This document shows, piece after piece, positions 1 to 8,450 of a stretch of 41,230 bases of DNA. Both the position numbers and the translations under genes were made by a program. Origin of the DNA: a virus; IMG/VR virus record IMGVR_UViG_3300033148_008287, positions 1-41,230 of that record; one strand, 5' to 3'. Positions within the stretch are counted from its first letter, which is position 1, and every line of letters begins with the position of its first letter. Below the pieces are notes generated by a model. It ran no database searches, was not told where the DNA came from, and saw only the letters and a program-made list of their open reading frames with translations.

Positions 1-955
1 GAACCTTTGCCAGAGTCTCACCACGGCCATTAGTGAAAGTATACCATGCTCCAGCCCTTTGCACAAACCCATGGGCCTCAGCGTCCTCTAGAAGCCCCGA
101 ATATTTTAAAATGCCGTCTCGGAATGACAGCAACACATTAGTTGATTGGCCCTCTGGCACATCCCTGTTTTTCATGGAAGTCATTTTCATCACCATACCG
201 TCACCACGGCCAATAACACTATCTTTCGGAACCAGCTTTCGTTCCACATGGATGATAATATGTGGATTGTGCTTGACCTTATAACCACCAATCATAGCTG
301 GGCGATTGAGAATATCCGACATGTCATTATACATGTGATTTGTGAAAACCAGTGGGGCACGGTACTTGCTCAAAGCTGCGTTAATCACCCTAAAGGCAGA
401 ATTACCGGCCTTTGCCAATAGCCCCTGGTCACCGGCATCGCTGCCGCTGACCGCATCCCCAAGTTCTTTCTTGGATGATAGGTTTCCCCAACTATCCAAC
501 CCAACGAAGATTTTTAAATCCGGTCGGCCCCACTTGCCCTTTGCGTCCTCTTGACGCAACTTGGACAATACCATAACCAACTTGTGTCTTAATTCCTCAT
601 AATGGGTAACTTGGCAACGGAGAACCCGCCCAGTGTCTACACCAATGCGCTGGTAATATGTCTCATCAACTGCCCTTTCAGAATCAAAAATAGCAGACAC
701 ATAGCCACATTGCTGTGCACCACGCACAATATTTGCTAACAAAAACGACTTGCCTGCATTCGGGAATCCACACAGCGCACAGATTTTGTCTGAGCGCAAC
801 CCACGAAAATAGCTTCCAGTCAGTAGACGATTGAAAGCATAGATGCCCGTGTCAAAAAAATCAACAGGCGGAATATCATCAAGGCGATACATTTCATGGG
901 GAAAATCCTTTATGATATCCCCAAACACATCATCACTGGTCGCTTGTTTACTCAA
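1..955 (-). CDS. uvsX: UvsX/RecA-like recombinase (C-terminus outside window)
   Basis: Strand-exchange recombinase of the T4 UvsX family, which coats single-stranded DNA and drives recombination-dependent replication and repair. I translated the reverse strand by hand. It has a Walker A loop GFPNAGKS at residues 63-70, and LDSWGNLSSKK at 153-163 closely matches the UvsX Walker B segment (IDSLGNLASKK in T4). A RecA-like stretch FVQRAGAWYTF lies near the visible end. About 318 codons are visible before the window edge, and T4 UvsX is ~390 aa. The start is TTG at 955, overlapping the TGA of the upstream deaminase as TTGA. A strong GAGGAAGG ribosome site at 965-972 sits 9 nt upstream, and no in-frame ATG occurs before residue 22. 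It is the last visible gene of the minus-strand operon that also encodes the polymerase. Confidence 0.93.
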   Translation of the reverse strand, partial: MSKQATSDDVFGDIIKDFPHEMYRLDDIPPVDFFDTGIYAFNRLLTGSYFRGLRSDKICALCGFPNAGKSFLLANIVRGAQQCGYVSAIFDSERAVDETYYQRIGVDTGRVLRCQVTHYEELRHKLVMVLSKLRQEDAKGKWGRPDLKIFVGLDSWGNLSSKKELGDAVSGSDAGDQGLLAKAGNSAFRVINAALSKYRAPLVFTNHMYNDMSDILNRPAMIGGYKVKHNPHIIIHVERKLVPKDSVIGRGDGMVMKMTSMKNRDVPEGQSTNVLLSFRDGILKYSGLLEDAEAHGFVQRAGAWYTFTNGRGETLAKV

Positions 956-1569
956 TATTCATTTCCTTCCTCAAACTTTGGCTCATTAAAATCCGGTCGA
1001 GGCATTCCGCCTTGATCCAACCGCCAGCCATAGGCATGTAATAGTGGAATATGTCGAAACGAGTCTTGTGGTCTGTCGGCTACGCGAAGAATTTTTCCAT
1101 TATCAGTAAGAGCATATTCGACGGTTTCATTCACACCCGCGGCAAGCATCATCTTTGTACATAAGAGACACCCACCAGTTCCTTTATAGATGGCATTTTT
1201 TTCTATATCCCACCCAAATATGTACATTGTGCCGCCTTTTGCTTTCTGCCCGGCTTGAAGTAGTGCCATTTGTTCGGCATGGACAGAATAACATTTCTCA
1301 TAATTACTGCCAGATGGAATGTTATTATCCTGACGCCAACACCTACCGCGTTCCACACAAGATTGCATATTAGGAGACAGCACCGTTTCATTGCGACCAG
1401 TTCCAACAACAAAACCATTTTTATCAACCAAAATAGCCCCAAATTTACGCCGTAGGCATGTTGCTTGTGTACTCTCTTGTGCCGCCATAAGCATAAATTT
1501 TTCGTCCGTCATATGTGGGGCATTTACAGCCAGCCGCATCATTTCTTCAATACACTCATTCAATGACAT
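952..1569 (-). CDS. dCMP deaminase-like zinc deaminase
   Basis: Zinc-dependent deoxycytidylate deaminase family. Such phage enzymes convert dCMP to dUMP to feed dTMP synthesis. HAE at residues 97-99 supplies the zinc histidine and catalytic glutamate, and C134/C137 supply the two cysteines. The usual PCxxC proline is glycine here (GCLLC). At 205 aa it is near the T4 cd protein (193 aa), with extra cysteines (C71, C77, C93) that could bind a second zinc as in T4-type enzymes. An AGAAAGGA site precedes ATG 1569. It lies between DNA polymerase and uvsX in the same operon. Family assignment is firm. dCMP specificity is inferred from phage context, and action on a modified nucleotide cannot be excluded. 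Confidence 0.88.
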   Translation of the reverse strand: MSLNECIEEMMRLAVNAPHMTDEKFMLMAAQESTQATCLRRKFGAILVDKNGFVVGTGRNETVLSPNMQSCVERGRCWRQDNNIPSGSNYEKCYSVHAEQMALLQAGQKAKGGTMYIFGWDIEKNAIYKGTGGCLLCTKMMLAAGVNETVEYALTDNGKILRVADRPQDSFRHIPLLHAYGWRLDQGGMPRPDFNEPKFEEGNEY

Positions 1570-1589
1570 TTTATATATCCTTTCTGGAA

Positions 1590-4157
1590 TTAGGAAAATA
1601 ATCCCTGTAAATCATGAGAGGCCATATTCGGAATTGTCCACTCAAGAATTGCAAAAATCGGAAGCAACGGCTTCATGAAATTCCTTTCGAACATTCTATC
1701 ATAATCTACATAATTTTGTAAGCCAAATTCCTCTGGTAAACCAGCAACAGTAAACCCAATGGCATTATTGCCGACAGGATTCCGATCAAACAAGTATGTG
1801 TAACGCATCTTACCACCATCAGGGATTTTCTCATATTTGTTATCCACAGATGCAAGGCTAATCAAGTGATTGTATAAAAGAGCCGCTTTAACGTGTAAAG
1901 GTGCGCCTTTACGCCATTTCCCATCACCCGTAGAATACTTAGTCAAGCCATTAACAGACGTGGGAGATGCAATATCTTCTACAGGTGAAGCCATGAAAGC
2001 ACTTCGAATTTTCTGCATATACTCAATCACTTCGGTACGATTGCGGTTCATAAGAATCAGTTTACACGTCTCGCGCAACCATCCACGCACAACTTGTGGA
2101 GTTGAGCTACGGACAATCTCAATACCCGTAACTTCCAAAACTATCTCACCCTTTTTCTCTTTTAAGGCTAGATATCTCTTTTTTGTCACAAAGGCAATAA
2201 CGCGAGCCATATACTCATGATCAAAATGAATTAATTGCTCGTCCATTTGCAATTTTTTATACGTAAGCAGATCATTTGCTTCCTCAACTATCCGCAGACA
2301 ACGCTCATTAATCTTGGCCAAAATGGCATCACGATCATCTGGTGGCGTGGTTTTGTGAACGAACTTCCCAACATGCACAAAAATACTGTCTGTATCAGAT
2401 GCCTTGACAATATCAGTAGTATCTTGTGCAACCCAATTGACTTCTGCACACTCTTGACAATATTTCCGAAACTTGGCATTACACACAGCAATAGCATTTT
2501 TGATATACAACTGTCCTGTTGTTGTTACGGCTTCTGCATTGTCCAAGTCAAACAATTTACTGTGCTTGTTACCAACATATCCATATATGGAATTCATGAT
2601 GATCTTCAAGGAATACTGCACAATGTCAAGACGCTTCGCATCATGCTCAGACGCAGTTTTCATTGCTATTTTTGTCTTGATTCTGTTATTGTACAAATCA
2701 GCCAATACACGCGGAATAATGCCCATCTTTGTTGCCGTGTTTTGGTAAATTGTGCCATTCGCAGCCAAAAGCCACTTGTTGGTTTTTATTGCCACAAACA
2801 GCTTGCTACGGGTAGTTCTATGTAATGCACCTTTTGCAGTCAAAAACTCAAACGGAGTATTGTCATCGAAAACTGGATCGACGGCATCTAGTCCCATTTC
2901 AATAATCTCCGTTGCTACATCCAATGGAATTTTTGCTATTTTTGTTTCTGGTGAAATGTTGAACTGTCGCATAAGACTGGGGTAAAGGCTCGATACATCA
3001 AAACAGGAAACCCAATCAAATATACCCTTCTGCGGGTCCATTACATATCCGCCGGGTAATGGACGACTCAACTCTGCCCCATGCTGGTCTTCAATCAGTT
3101 GACCGTCTGGCCGAATATACGATAAGATAAGCGCATCTGTTTTAACAAGTGTTGTGAATACATCGGTAAACGGGATTTGACAGATGTAGGATATTGTCAC
3201 AGCAGAGTTGATATACCCAAGAGCATCCTCTAAATCAATTAGTCCTGTGATATCACGTTTGTTGTACTCCACATACTTTTGCCAATCAGTAGAATAGAGA
3301 TTCTTGAAAGTGCCCTCAAACTCAACCTTGCCACGCCCTAACTCATAATCAAGAATGTATCCTAACGTATAGTTCTCTCTGCCGCCTCTAGAGAATTTCT
3401 TGTACAACTCCATGTAATCCAACACTGCAATAAGCCCCAATGAATAGCTATGGACTTCACCCATTGGAGTTTTCTTTGTGGTTTGTGTCACAGCCCCCAC
3501 CGGCGACAATCGAGATACGTAATGTTCACCTAAAATCATTCGCACTCGATTTACGATATACGGGATATCAAAACCGTAAACATTCCATCCAGTTACAATA
3601 TCTGGTTCTGCTGCTTGCCATGAAGTTATAAAGGAATCCAACAAGACCTTTTCCGTTGGGCAATGAACGTAGGTCAAGCCAGGGATAGGGGTTTTCAAGG
3701 GCTCTAATCCAAACGCCACATGTTCGTCATGTTTACTATAATACACACTAAGCAAATTGATTCGCTGAGTTGGGTTCATCGGCCCGCCATAATCGCCCTC
3801 TGTCTCTGTTTCAATATCAAGAAATGCACAATTTAGCAGATTCGGAGAATTGCTCAGGTCTTTGCCACAATAATATTCGGTGAGATAGGCAATCTCAGGT
3901 GAAATGTCACCCATCCAAGAACGTTTTCCCATAGATGATGCAAATCGGGATGATTCCTTATACTTGAAAAAGGACGAAAAGACTTTTTGAGTGAGTGGCT
4001 CGCCTAGTAAACTATGTGCATCAACTGAATTATTGCCCTTGGCTAGAACATATAACGACGGCACCCACTGACACGAATCAATATTACGCACACCATCCAC
4101 GTACATGGAATGGTACATAGTAGATTTTCGCGCGTCATAATAGATGCCTGCGTACAT
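1590..4157 (-). CDS. 43: Family B DNA polymerase (T4 gp43-like)
   Basis: Replicative DNA polymerase with 3'-5' proofreading exonuclease, 855 aa (T4 gp43 is 898). The exonuclease motifs are complete: DIE at 114-116, a GFD aspartate at 197 and YxxxD at 298-302. The polymerase motifs are complete: DVSSLYPS from 387 (motif A), KIIMNSIYG around 518-526 (motif B), DTDS at 588-591 (motif C) and a KKRY motif further on. The extreme C-terminus DLQGLFS resembles the hydrophobic tail by which gp43 (LDFLFG) docks on the sliding clamp, so a clamp gene should exist elsewhere in the genome. The ATG overlaps the TAA of the upstream gene as TAATG, behind a very G-rich ribosome site. No intein or split is present. 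Confidence 0.97.
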   Translation of the reverse strand: MYAGIYYDARKSTMYHSMYVDGVRNIDSCQWVPSLYVLAKGNNSVDAHSLLGEPLTQKVFSSFFKYKESSRFASSMGKRSWMGDISPEIAYLTEYYCGKDLSNSPNLLNCAFLDIETETEGDYGGPMNPTQRINLLSVYYSKHDEHVAFGLEPLKTPIPGLTYVHCPTEKVLLDSFITSWQAAEPDIVTGWNVYGFDIPYIVNRVRMILGEHYVSRLSPVGAVTQTTKKTPMGEVHSYSLGLIAVLDYMELYKKFSRGGRENYTLGYILDYELGRGKVEFEGTFKNLYSTDWQKYVEYNKRDITGLIDLEDALGYINSAVTISYICQIPFTDVFTTLVKTDALILSYIRPDGQLIEDQHGAELSRPLPGGYVMDPQKGIFDWVSCFDVSSLYPSLMRQFNISPETKIAKIPLDVATEIIEMGLDAVDPVFDDNTPFEFLTAKGALHRTTRSKLFVAIKTNKWLLAANGTIYQNTATKMGIIPRVLADLYNNRIKTKIAMKTASEHDAKRLDIVQYSLKIIMNSIYGYVGNKHSKLFDLDNAEAVTTTGQLYIKNAIAVCNAKFRKYCQECAEVNWVAQDTTDIVKASDTDSIFVHVGKFVHKTTPPDDRDAILAKINERCLRIVEEANDLLTYKKLQMDEQLIHFDHEYMARVIAFVTKKRYLALKEKKGEIVLEVTGIEIVRSSTPQVVRGWLRETCKLILMNRNRTEVIEYMQKIRSAFMASPVEDIASPTSVNGLTKYSTGDGKWRKGAPLHVKAALLYNHLISLASVDNKYEKIPDGGKMRYTYLFDRNPVGNNAIGFTVAGLPEEFGLQNYVDYDRMFERNFMKPLLPIFAILEWTIPNMASHDLQGLFS

Positions 4158-4648
4158 TACATCCCCCCTTGCCCAGTGAGGAATGTCGTCAATGGCGCAC
4201 CAGATTCATCCGACAGTATAACAGCTTCCAATACCCATCGAGTTTCAATTGAATTCGAGTCTGTACCATCATCTGCTTTTGAGTTTACCGCTGTTTCCAT
4301 ATTGCTAATAATAATGCTAGCAATCATTGCAGCAACGGTGCAATCATCTGGAATACTAGGCAACACCACAATATCCGTATTAAAATGTTCTGGGAATTGC
4401 AGGCTTGCAAGCTTTTTCACAATACCATTATCACCAGACGGCAAAAGAATGTTGTTATGAAAAATGGCTATAGCATTATCAATAATTTCCATCAACCAAG
4501 ACGGCGGCACTTGTGCAGGTTCGTCATAGTCAATGTCCCACGCATGATGTAGCACAATATCAACTTGGTAAGTGTGACCGTGTAACGCTTCATCTGCACT
4601 TCTCCGATGGATAAACGACAGTGTGTGTTTGCTGTTCACTTTTTGCAT
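4157..4648 (-). CDS. 6-pyruvoyl-tetrahydropterin synthase / QueD-fold protein
   Basis: 163-aa protein of the PTPS/QueD fold. In the family, three histidines hold a zinc that activates a dihydroneopterin triphosphate substrate. H14, H23 and H25 (LHGHTY) match these ligands, and PDDCTVAAMI resembles the later PTSEN helix. The catalytic cysteine, normally four residues before the HGH pair (C27 in E. coli QueD), is aspartate here (D19), so classical QueD chemistry is doubtful. Phages carry QueD for 7-deazaguanine base synthesis in DNA or tRNA, but no QueC, QueE, FolE or transglycosylase gene is visible in this window. The upstream neighbour may also be queuosine-related. GAGAGGGA precedes ATG 4648. 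The fold is fairly sure, the reaction is not. Confidence 0.65.
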   Translation of the reverse strand: MQKVNSKHTLSFIHRRSADEALHGHTYQVDIVLHHAWDIDYDEPAQVPPSWLMEIIDNAIAIFHNNILLPSGDNGIVKKLASLQFPEHFNTDIVVLPSIPDDCTVAAMIASIIISNMETAVNSKADDGTDSNSIETRWVLEAVILSDESGAPLTTFLTGQGGM

Positions 4649-4661
4649 TATTAGTTCCCTC

Positions 4662-5645
4662 TCAATAGTAAGTGCCGCTAATTGTATGCACCTTCATACC
4701 CAATTTATCGCCCATGGCATAGGCGGACTTGCACCAAAACCCAAACAGATACGCCCCAAGCAAAAATGGAGATACATCCAATTTTGTTGCTAAGTCCATT
4801 CCGGCTTTCATTGTCGCAGACCGCATTTCCCCGACTAAACTATTCTCAGTTGAAAGCACAAACCCACCATCAACAAAGCTCTGTAATGATGGAGAATACT
4901 CTATTATACCAAACAATCGTAAACTGTGTGACATAAAGTTTGTTGCCGGGAACGGTAGACCAGCATAGAAAGTGGACAGGGATTCCTTTTGGTATTTCTC
5001 AATAACCCTCTGGGTGATCATCGCCCCAACAAAATTTGCGCGAGTTTGATATATCGGGTCATCAAATCCGGGGAAATCTGCCACAAGATTAGCTACATCT
5101 TGTGCCATTGTTGGTGTCGCTGTTGCTTGTATAGCTGCAATTTGCGGATAGATTACTGTCTTATACTGTGTTGTTTTGGAAGACAAAAACGCAGACAATT
5201 TCGACAATGTGAAACATTGTTTGTCTCGCAATAGTGTAAATTGTGTAGAACTCTCATATAACCTATCATAGTCAATATGTCCCCCCTCTATAACTAGCTT
5301 TACAAGACGCCGACCCCGTGTTTTGAGCAATTTCGATAGACGTAACAATGATTTTCTAATCTCCACGCATTTTGTCGATGTTGGGGTTCCCTGTTGTTTA
5401 CTGGAAGACAAAACCACATTATGAAACAAAGCACCAACAATCAAGGCATATAGAACAAACTCTGTGTTTGACTTTATTCGAACATCCTGGGCAAACATTT
5501 CATATGACCCACCACATGAAAATGGATTAGTCCGCTGTATGTCTGCCACACAACCATTTTCATTGAATAACGCAACACAATCATCTATGGCATCCATGTG
5601 GATGCAGACATGTTTGCTATCATGTGCATTATTGAAATTTTTCAT
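4662..5645 (-). CDS. Unassigned protein, possible queuosine-salvage (QNG1/DUF2419)-like nucleosidase
   Basis: 327 aa, no signal peptide, no obvious nucleotide-binding loop. Its second half recalls the queuosine 5'-phosphate N-glycosylase family (QNG1, Q_salvage). FPGFDDPIYQTRANF resembles that family's FRD...KRAQ segment. The run from GIIEYSPSL through LVGEMRSATMKA resembles the family's GxLxYSxxL ... EVEIRxATIxA pattern. These are recollections of the family pattern and were not aligned. QNG1 proteins share a helix-hairpin-helix glycosylase-like fold, so a base-releasing enzyme for modified nucleotides is another reading. The PTPS/QueD-like gene directly downstream supports a deazapurine theme. 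The ATG overlaps the TAA of the dehydratase gene as TAATG. Function is uncertain, but the gene is clearly real. Confidence 0.45.
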   Translation of the reverse strand: MKNFNNAHDSKHVCIHMDAIDDCVALFNENGCVADIQRTNPFSCGGSYEMFAQDVRIKSNTEFVLYALIVGALFHNVVLSSSKQQGTPTSTKCVEIRKSLLRLSKLLKTRGRRLVKLVIEGGHIDYDRLYESSTQFTLLRDKQCFTLSKLSAFLSSKTTQYKTVIYPQIAAIQATATPTMAQDVANLVADFPGFDDPIYQTRANFVGAMITQRVIEKYQKESLSTFYAGLPFPATNFMSHSLRLFGIIEYSPSLQSFVDGGFVLSTENSLVGEMRSATMKAGMDLATKLDVSPFLLGAYLFGFWCKSAYAMGDKLGMKVHTISGTYY

Positions 5646-6739
5646 TATCTTTTTAGGCGATCAACACACCATTGAATCGTCTCATTCATTGCTTTCGTAA
5701 ATGGTACTGTTGTAATTGTTCCCATAGTGGGACACGAATAATCAAACATACTATCAAGCCTGTAAGCAAAATCGTGTCCTGGTCGGTCGCTTGAATAATA
5801 CACTTCTGGAGCAAACCCACAATCAACCAACATAGGCACCAAATAGCGCCTGATTAACTGCTCATTCGACAAAAAGGCATTGTTAGACGAATCTGCTATA
5901 TGCAAAATTGGTTCTTGGTATGCGCCAGCTTGCACGGCTTTCATCATTTGTGCAATAATCTGTACAGTTGTTGGACAATATGACCATTGCCTATGCTGAT
6001 ACCCACCACCATACAAACGAATTGGGTTGCCCTTAACAACTTCCGCAACGCTATGTGGTATCATTTTTTCTGTGTATTGATATGGTCCAAACTGGTTAGA
6101 AAGCCGCATAACAACAACTTTGATAGACCCATATGTCTGCTCAATTGACCGGAGAAAATGCTCCTGTGCGGCCTTAGATGCCGCATATGGGTTGGCTGGA
6201 CAAAAATCCCCACTGATTGGTGTTGGTGTTCCTGTTGTGTTTGCACCATATACTTCATCAGTGCTAATATGGTAAATGGTTGGTATTGATTGCGCGTGTG
6301 ACCTTGCTTCCGTAATAGCACGAACTAGCCGCACCACGCCCATAATAATACAATTGTTTGAACAGAACAATTCATATGGTTTTTCGATTGCGTTGTCTAC
6401 ATGACTCTGTGACGCAAAATTGAGAACATCAATGCCACAATTGTCTGGTAACTCTCTAACCCAAGACACAACTTTATTTGATGGACATGGCGATATGCTC
6501 GCCCACGCAGCCAAATTACCAGAAGACCAGGCCACCTTCACTCCTCGCTTTTTCAGTCTTTCCATAAGAACAACATAGTCTTTCATATTGTATCCAGTGA
6601 CGGGGTCCATACTTGCTGCCAGATGAATTCCGACAACAAAACTTGGAAGCTCATTGTCTGGCACATTGTCTACCATGTTGCGTAAATAGTTCATTCCAAT
6701 AAAGCCAGTGTCCCCAGTTATCAGTAATGCTCTATTCAT
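5645..6739 (-). CDS. rmlB: dTDP-glucose 4,6-dehydratase-like (RmlB)
   Basis: Extended short-chain dehydrogenase. RmlB converts dTDP-glucose to dTDP-4-keto-6-deoxyglucose in the cytoplasm, the common precursor of rhamnose, fucosamine, viosamine and similar sugars. The N-terminal Rossmann motif TGDTGFIG (G9, G12, G15), STDEVYG at 159-165 and the catalytic YxxxK pair (Y185, K189) are all present. Length is 364 aa, typical for RmlB. Its substrate would be made by the RmlA-like enzyme at 35267, almost 30 kb away on the other strand. AAGGAA lies 9 nt before ATG 6739. A related NDP-sugar dehydratase with another nucleotide cannot be ruled out, but the STDEVYG segment favours RmlB. Confidence 0.85.
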   Translation of the reverse strand: MNRALLITGDTGFIGMNYLRNMVDNVPDNELPSFVVGIHLAASMDPVTGYNMKDYVVLMERLKKRGVKVAWSSGNLAAWASISPCPSNKVVSWVRELPDNCGIDVLNFASQSHVDNAIEKPYELFCSNNCIIMGVVRLVRAITEARSHAQSIPTIYHISTDEVYGANTTGTPTPISGDFCPANPYAASKAAQEHFLRSIEQTYGSIKVVVMRLSNQFGPYQYTEKMIPHSVAEVVKGNPIRLYGGGYQHRQWSYCPTTVQIIAQMMKAVQAGAYQEPILHIADSSNNAFLSNEQLIRRYLVPMLVDCGFAPEVYYSSDRPGHDFAYRLDSMFDYSCPTMGTITTVPFTKAMNETIQWCVDRLKR

Positions 6740-6751
6740 GTTCTTTATTCC

Positions 6752-7903
6752 TTATCCAAGTGGTGCTGTAAAAGTCCCCATTCGTTTTGTTGTTGCCCCA
6801 CCAGTGTAAAAATCAACCCACTGTTGGATATTGTCTTCTAGCCAACGATTCGTAATGTACTGGTAATGTGATTCACGAACTGCCGCATAGTATACATCAT
6901 CTTCAAGCAAATTACAAATGGATTCAACCCACATTTTGGGTGAGTTTTCCACCTTTACCGGGGCATTGACGTATGGGCCATTCGGCCCAATATCTGAAAA
7001 CACAGACGGGAGCCCAACAGCACCAAACTCCAACAGCTTCAAATCACTTTTACCATAGTTAAATGGAATGTCAACTAGTGGGACAACTCCAATCGTAGCA
7101 TCCAGCGCATAGAGTGCCTGTGGATAGGTGTAAAAATCAACCCACGGCACCACACGAACAGCAGCATCATTCTGAACAAATCCTGGGGCCGTCCCGAAAA
7201 ACACCCATTCAACGCGCTTTCCATATCGCTTCGTTATCTGTGACACGATGTAACGCAAAATAGCAGTGTCATTACTTGCGCCATGGTGAGTTGATGATCC
7301 GGTCCACAAGATTTTCCATCTATTTTCTTGACTTGGAACCTTCTCGCGGTGCGGGAATTGCCACAGGAATTTGGGCAATGTGTTGGGAATAACACGATAC
7401 CTGTTTACACCAAGTCGCGCATAATATTGTTGCAAATATGGTGTTGAAAATGACACTTCGTCTGCCTCTCGCATCATAGAAAGGACATTTTCGCAATGCT
7501 CTGGTGTGTAAAATCGATGGGCAATGGTGCTTTCCTTGTGAATTTCATGCACAATATCATCAAGTTCATACACAACACGTAATGGCTTTCGGATAGCTTT
7601 CGCATAACGCAGCATAAGCCTAAAGTATTTTAATTGTGTGTCTGTACACTGCCTCTGGAAAATTATCGTGTCGAAGAAATCGTTGTTGTTCAGAGACGTG
7701 AAAAACCACGAATGGGCCTCTGCACGAATAATCCCCATTGCTGTGCCCAACTGGAACGGGAGTCGCATCCGATAATGACCACATCCAGCGTTATCTGCGG
7801 GGAACCCAAGAACAGAGGGTGCCTGTTGAACATTTGGATTATATCGTTTCGAGATAAGACCAAAACCAGGGTTGTTTGCAGCCGTCACTTTATCATTACT
7901 CAT
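6752..7903 (-). CDS. GT-B fold glycosyltransferase
   Basis: 383 aa, resembling the GT4-like glycosyltransferases found in many large phages. YELDDIVHEI near residue 113 is the typical motif of phage and bacterial glycan transferases of this type. The C-terminal half ends in a nucleotide-sugar-binding stretch, NYGKSDLKLLEFGAVGLPSVFSDIG, where the glutamate (LLEF) matches the conserved acidic residue that contacts the donor sugar. It is the first gene of the minus-strand operon, with GAAAGGGT before ATG 7903, and lies just downstream of the leftward promoter at 7971. Co-transcription with rmlB suggests it may use a dTDP-deoxysugar. Donor and acceptor are unknown. Confidence 0.75.
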   Translation of the reverse strand: MSNDKVTAANNPGFGLISKRYNPNVQQAPSVLGFPADNAGCGHYRMRLPFQLGTAMGIIRAEAHSWFFTSLNNNDFFDTIIFQRQCTDTQLKYFRLMLRYAKAIRKPLRVVYELDDIVHEIHKESTIAHRFYTPEHCENVLSMMREADEVSFSTPYLQQYYARLGVNRYRVIPNTLPKFLWQFPHREKVPSQENRWKILWTGSSTHHGASNDTAILRYIVSQITKRYGKRVEWVFFGTAPGFVQNDAAVRVVPWVDFYTYPQALYALDATIGVVPLVDIPFNYGKSDLKLLEFGAVGLPSVFSDIGPNGPYVNAPVKVENSPKMWVESICNLLEDDVYYAAVRESHYQYITNRWLEDNIQQWVDFYTGGATTKRMGTFTAPLG

Positions 7904-7940
7904 GAAGTAAACCCTTTCATATCCAAGAAATACTACATCG

Positions 7941-7981
7941 TGTGGTATAATGTTGACTGTAGGTCACAGCATTATACCACA
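7941..7981. promoter_or_regulatory. Divergent control region: 12-bp inverted repeat with two face-to-face extended -10 promoters
   Basis: TGTGGTATAATG at 7941-7952 is repeated as its exact reverse complement at 7970-7981, separated by 17 bp. Each arm carries an extended -10 element TGGTATAAT. The left one (7943-7951) points right toward gene 55. The right one points left (-10 at 7971-7976) toward the glycosyltransferase and polymerase operon. No clear -35 box sits at 17 bp from either, which fits extended -10 promoters. The predicted start sites lie inside the 17-bp spacer, so the two polymerases would collide or exclude each other. The spacer also contains TTGACT. The symmetric repeat could equally be an operator for a regulator. 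Confidence 0.7.
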
Positions 7982-8024
7982 TATGGTAAAATCATCCCCA
8001 TAATAGAGATACGCAAGGAAAATA

Positions 8025-8450
8025 ATGGCCAAGACAAAACAGCACAAAGATTACAAATACATCGACCCAAAGGAACTCAAAAAAGAAATTATTGCATGGC
8101 AACAATCGGGCGTCATGTCTGAGCGGCTTGGGATACTATTTACTATGTTGGCGGAAAACATCTCTTTTAGCAAAAATTTCATCAACTACACATGGCGAAA
8201 CGACATGATTCAAAATGCCGTTCTGCATTTATGCAAATACGCGCGGAGCTTCAAACCAGAACACCCCAAAGCCAACGTGTTTGGATATTGCACACAAATT
8301 GTGTGGCGTTCTATGGTGCAATATATCAAGAAAGAAAATCGATATCACAGGACAAAAAAGGAACTTTTCGAACACGGGCTTGAACTGCAAAAAAAACTTG
8401 CTTGCCTCCCGCATAACATTGACCCAAACGATGGAGTATCTATAATATGA
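8025..8450 (+). CDS. 55: T4 gp55-like late-transcription sigma factor
   Basis: Small sigma-70 relative that directs host RNA polymerase to phage late promoters, in T4 coupled to the sliding clamp. The 141-aa sequence follows gp55 along its length: an N-terminal DYKYIDPKELKKEIIAW matching T4 NYVNNKELLQAIIDW, SERLGILFTMLAENIS, NYTWRNDMIQNAV (region-2-like helix), then FGYCTQIVWRSMVQYIKKE matching the T4 ITQACFNAFVQRIKKE segment. It is shorter than T4 gp55 (185 aa), missing part of the C-terminus. AAGGAAAA lies 6 nt before the ATG. First gene of the rightward recombination operon, and its TGA overlaps the next ATG. Confidence 0.88.
   Translation: MAKTKQHKDYKYIDPKELKKEIIAWQQSGVMSERLGILFTMLAENISFSKNFINYTWRNDMIQNAVLHLCKYARSFKPEHPKANVFGYCTQIVWRSMVQYIKKENRYHRTKKELFEHGLELQKKLACLPHNIDPNDGVSII

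Noticed and set aside
1-955. DnaB-type replicative helicase for the gene at the left edge
   Set aside because: First impression from the Walker motif, but LDSWGNLSSKK and the RecA-like C-terminal stretch identify UvsX.
2235-2825. Plus-strand ORF of 196 codons
   Set aside because: It is the complement of the DNA polymerase palm region. Its cysteine-rich, low-information translation is what an antisense frame gives.
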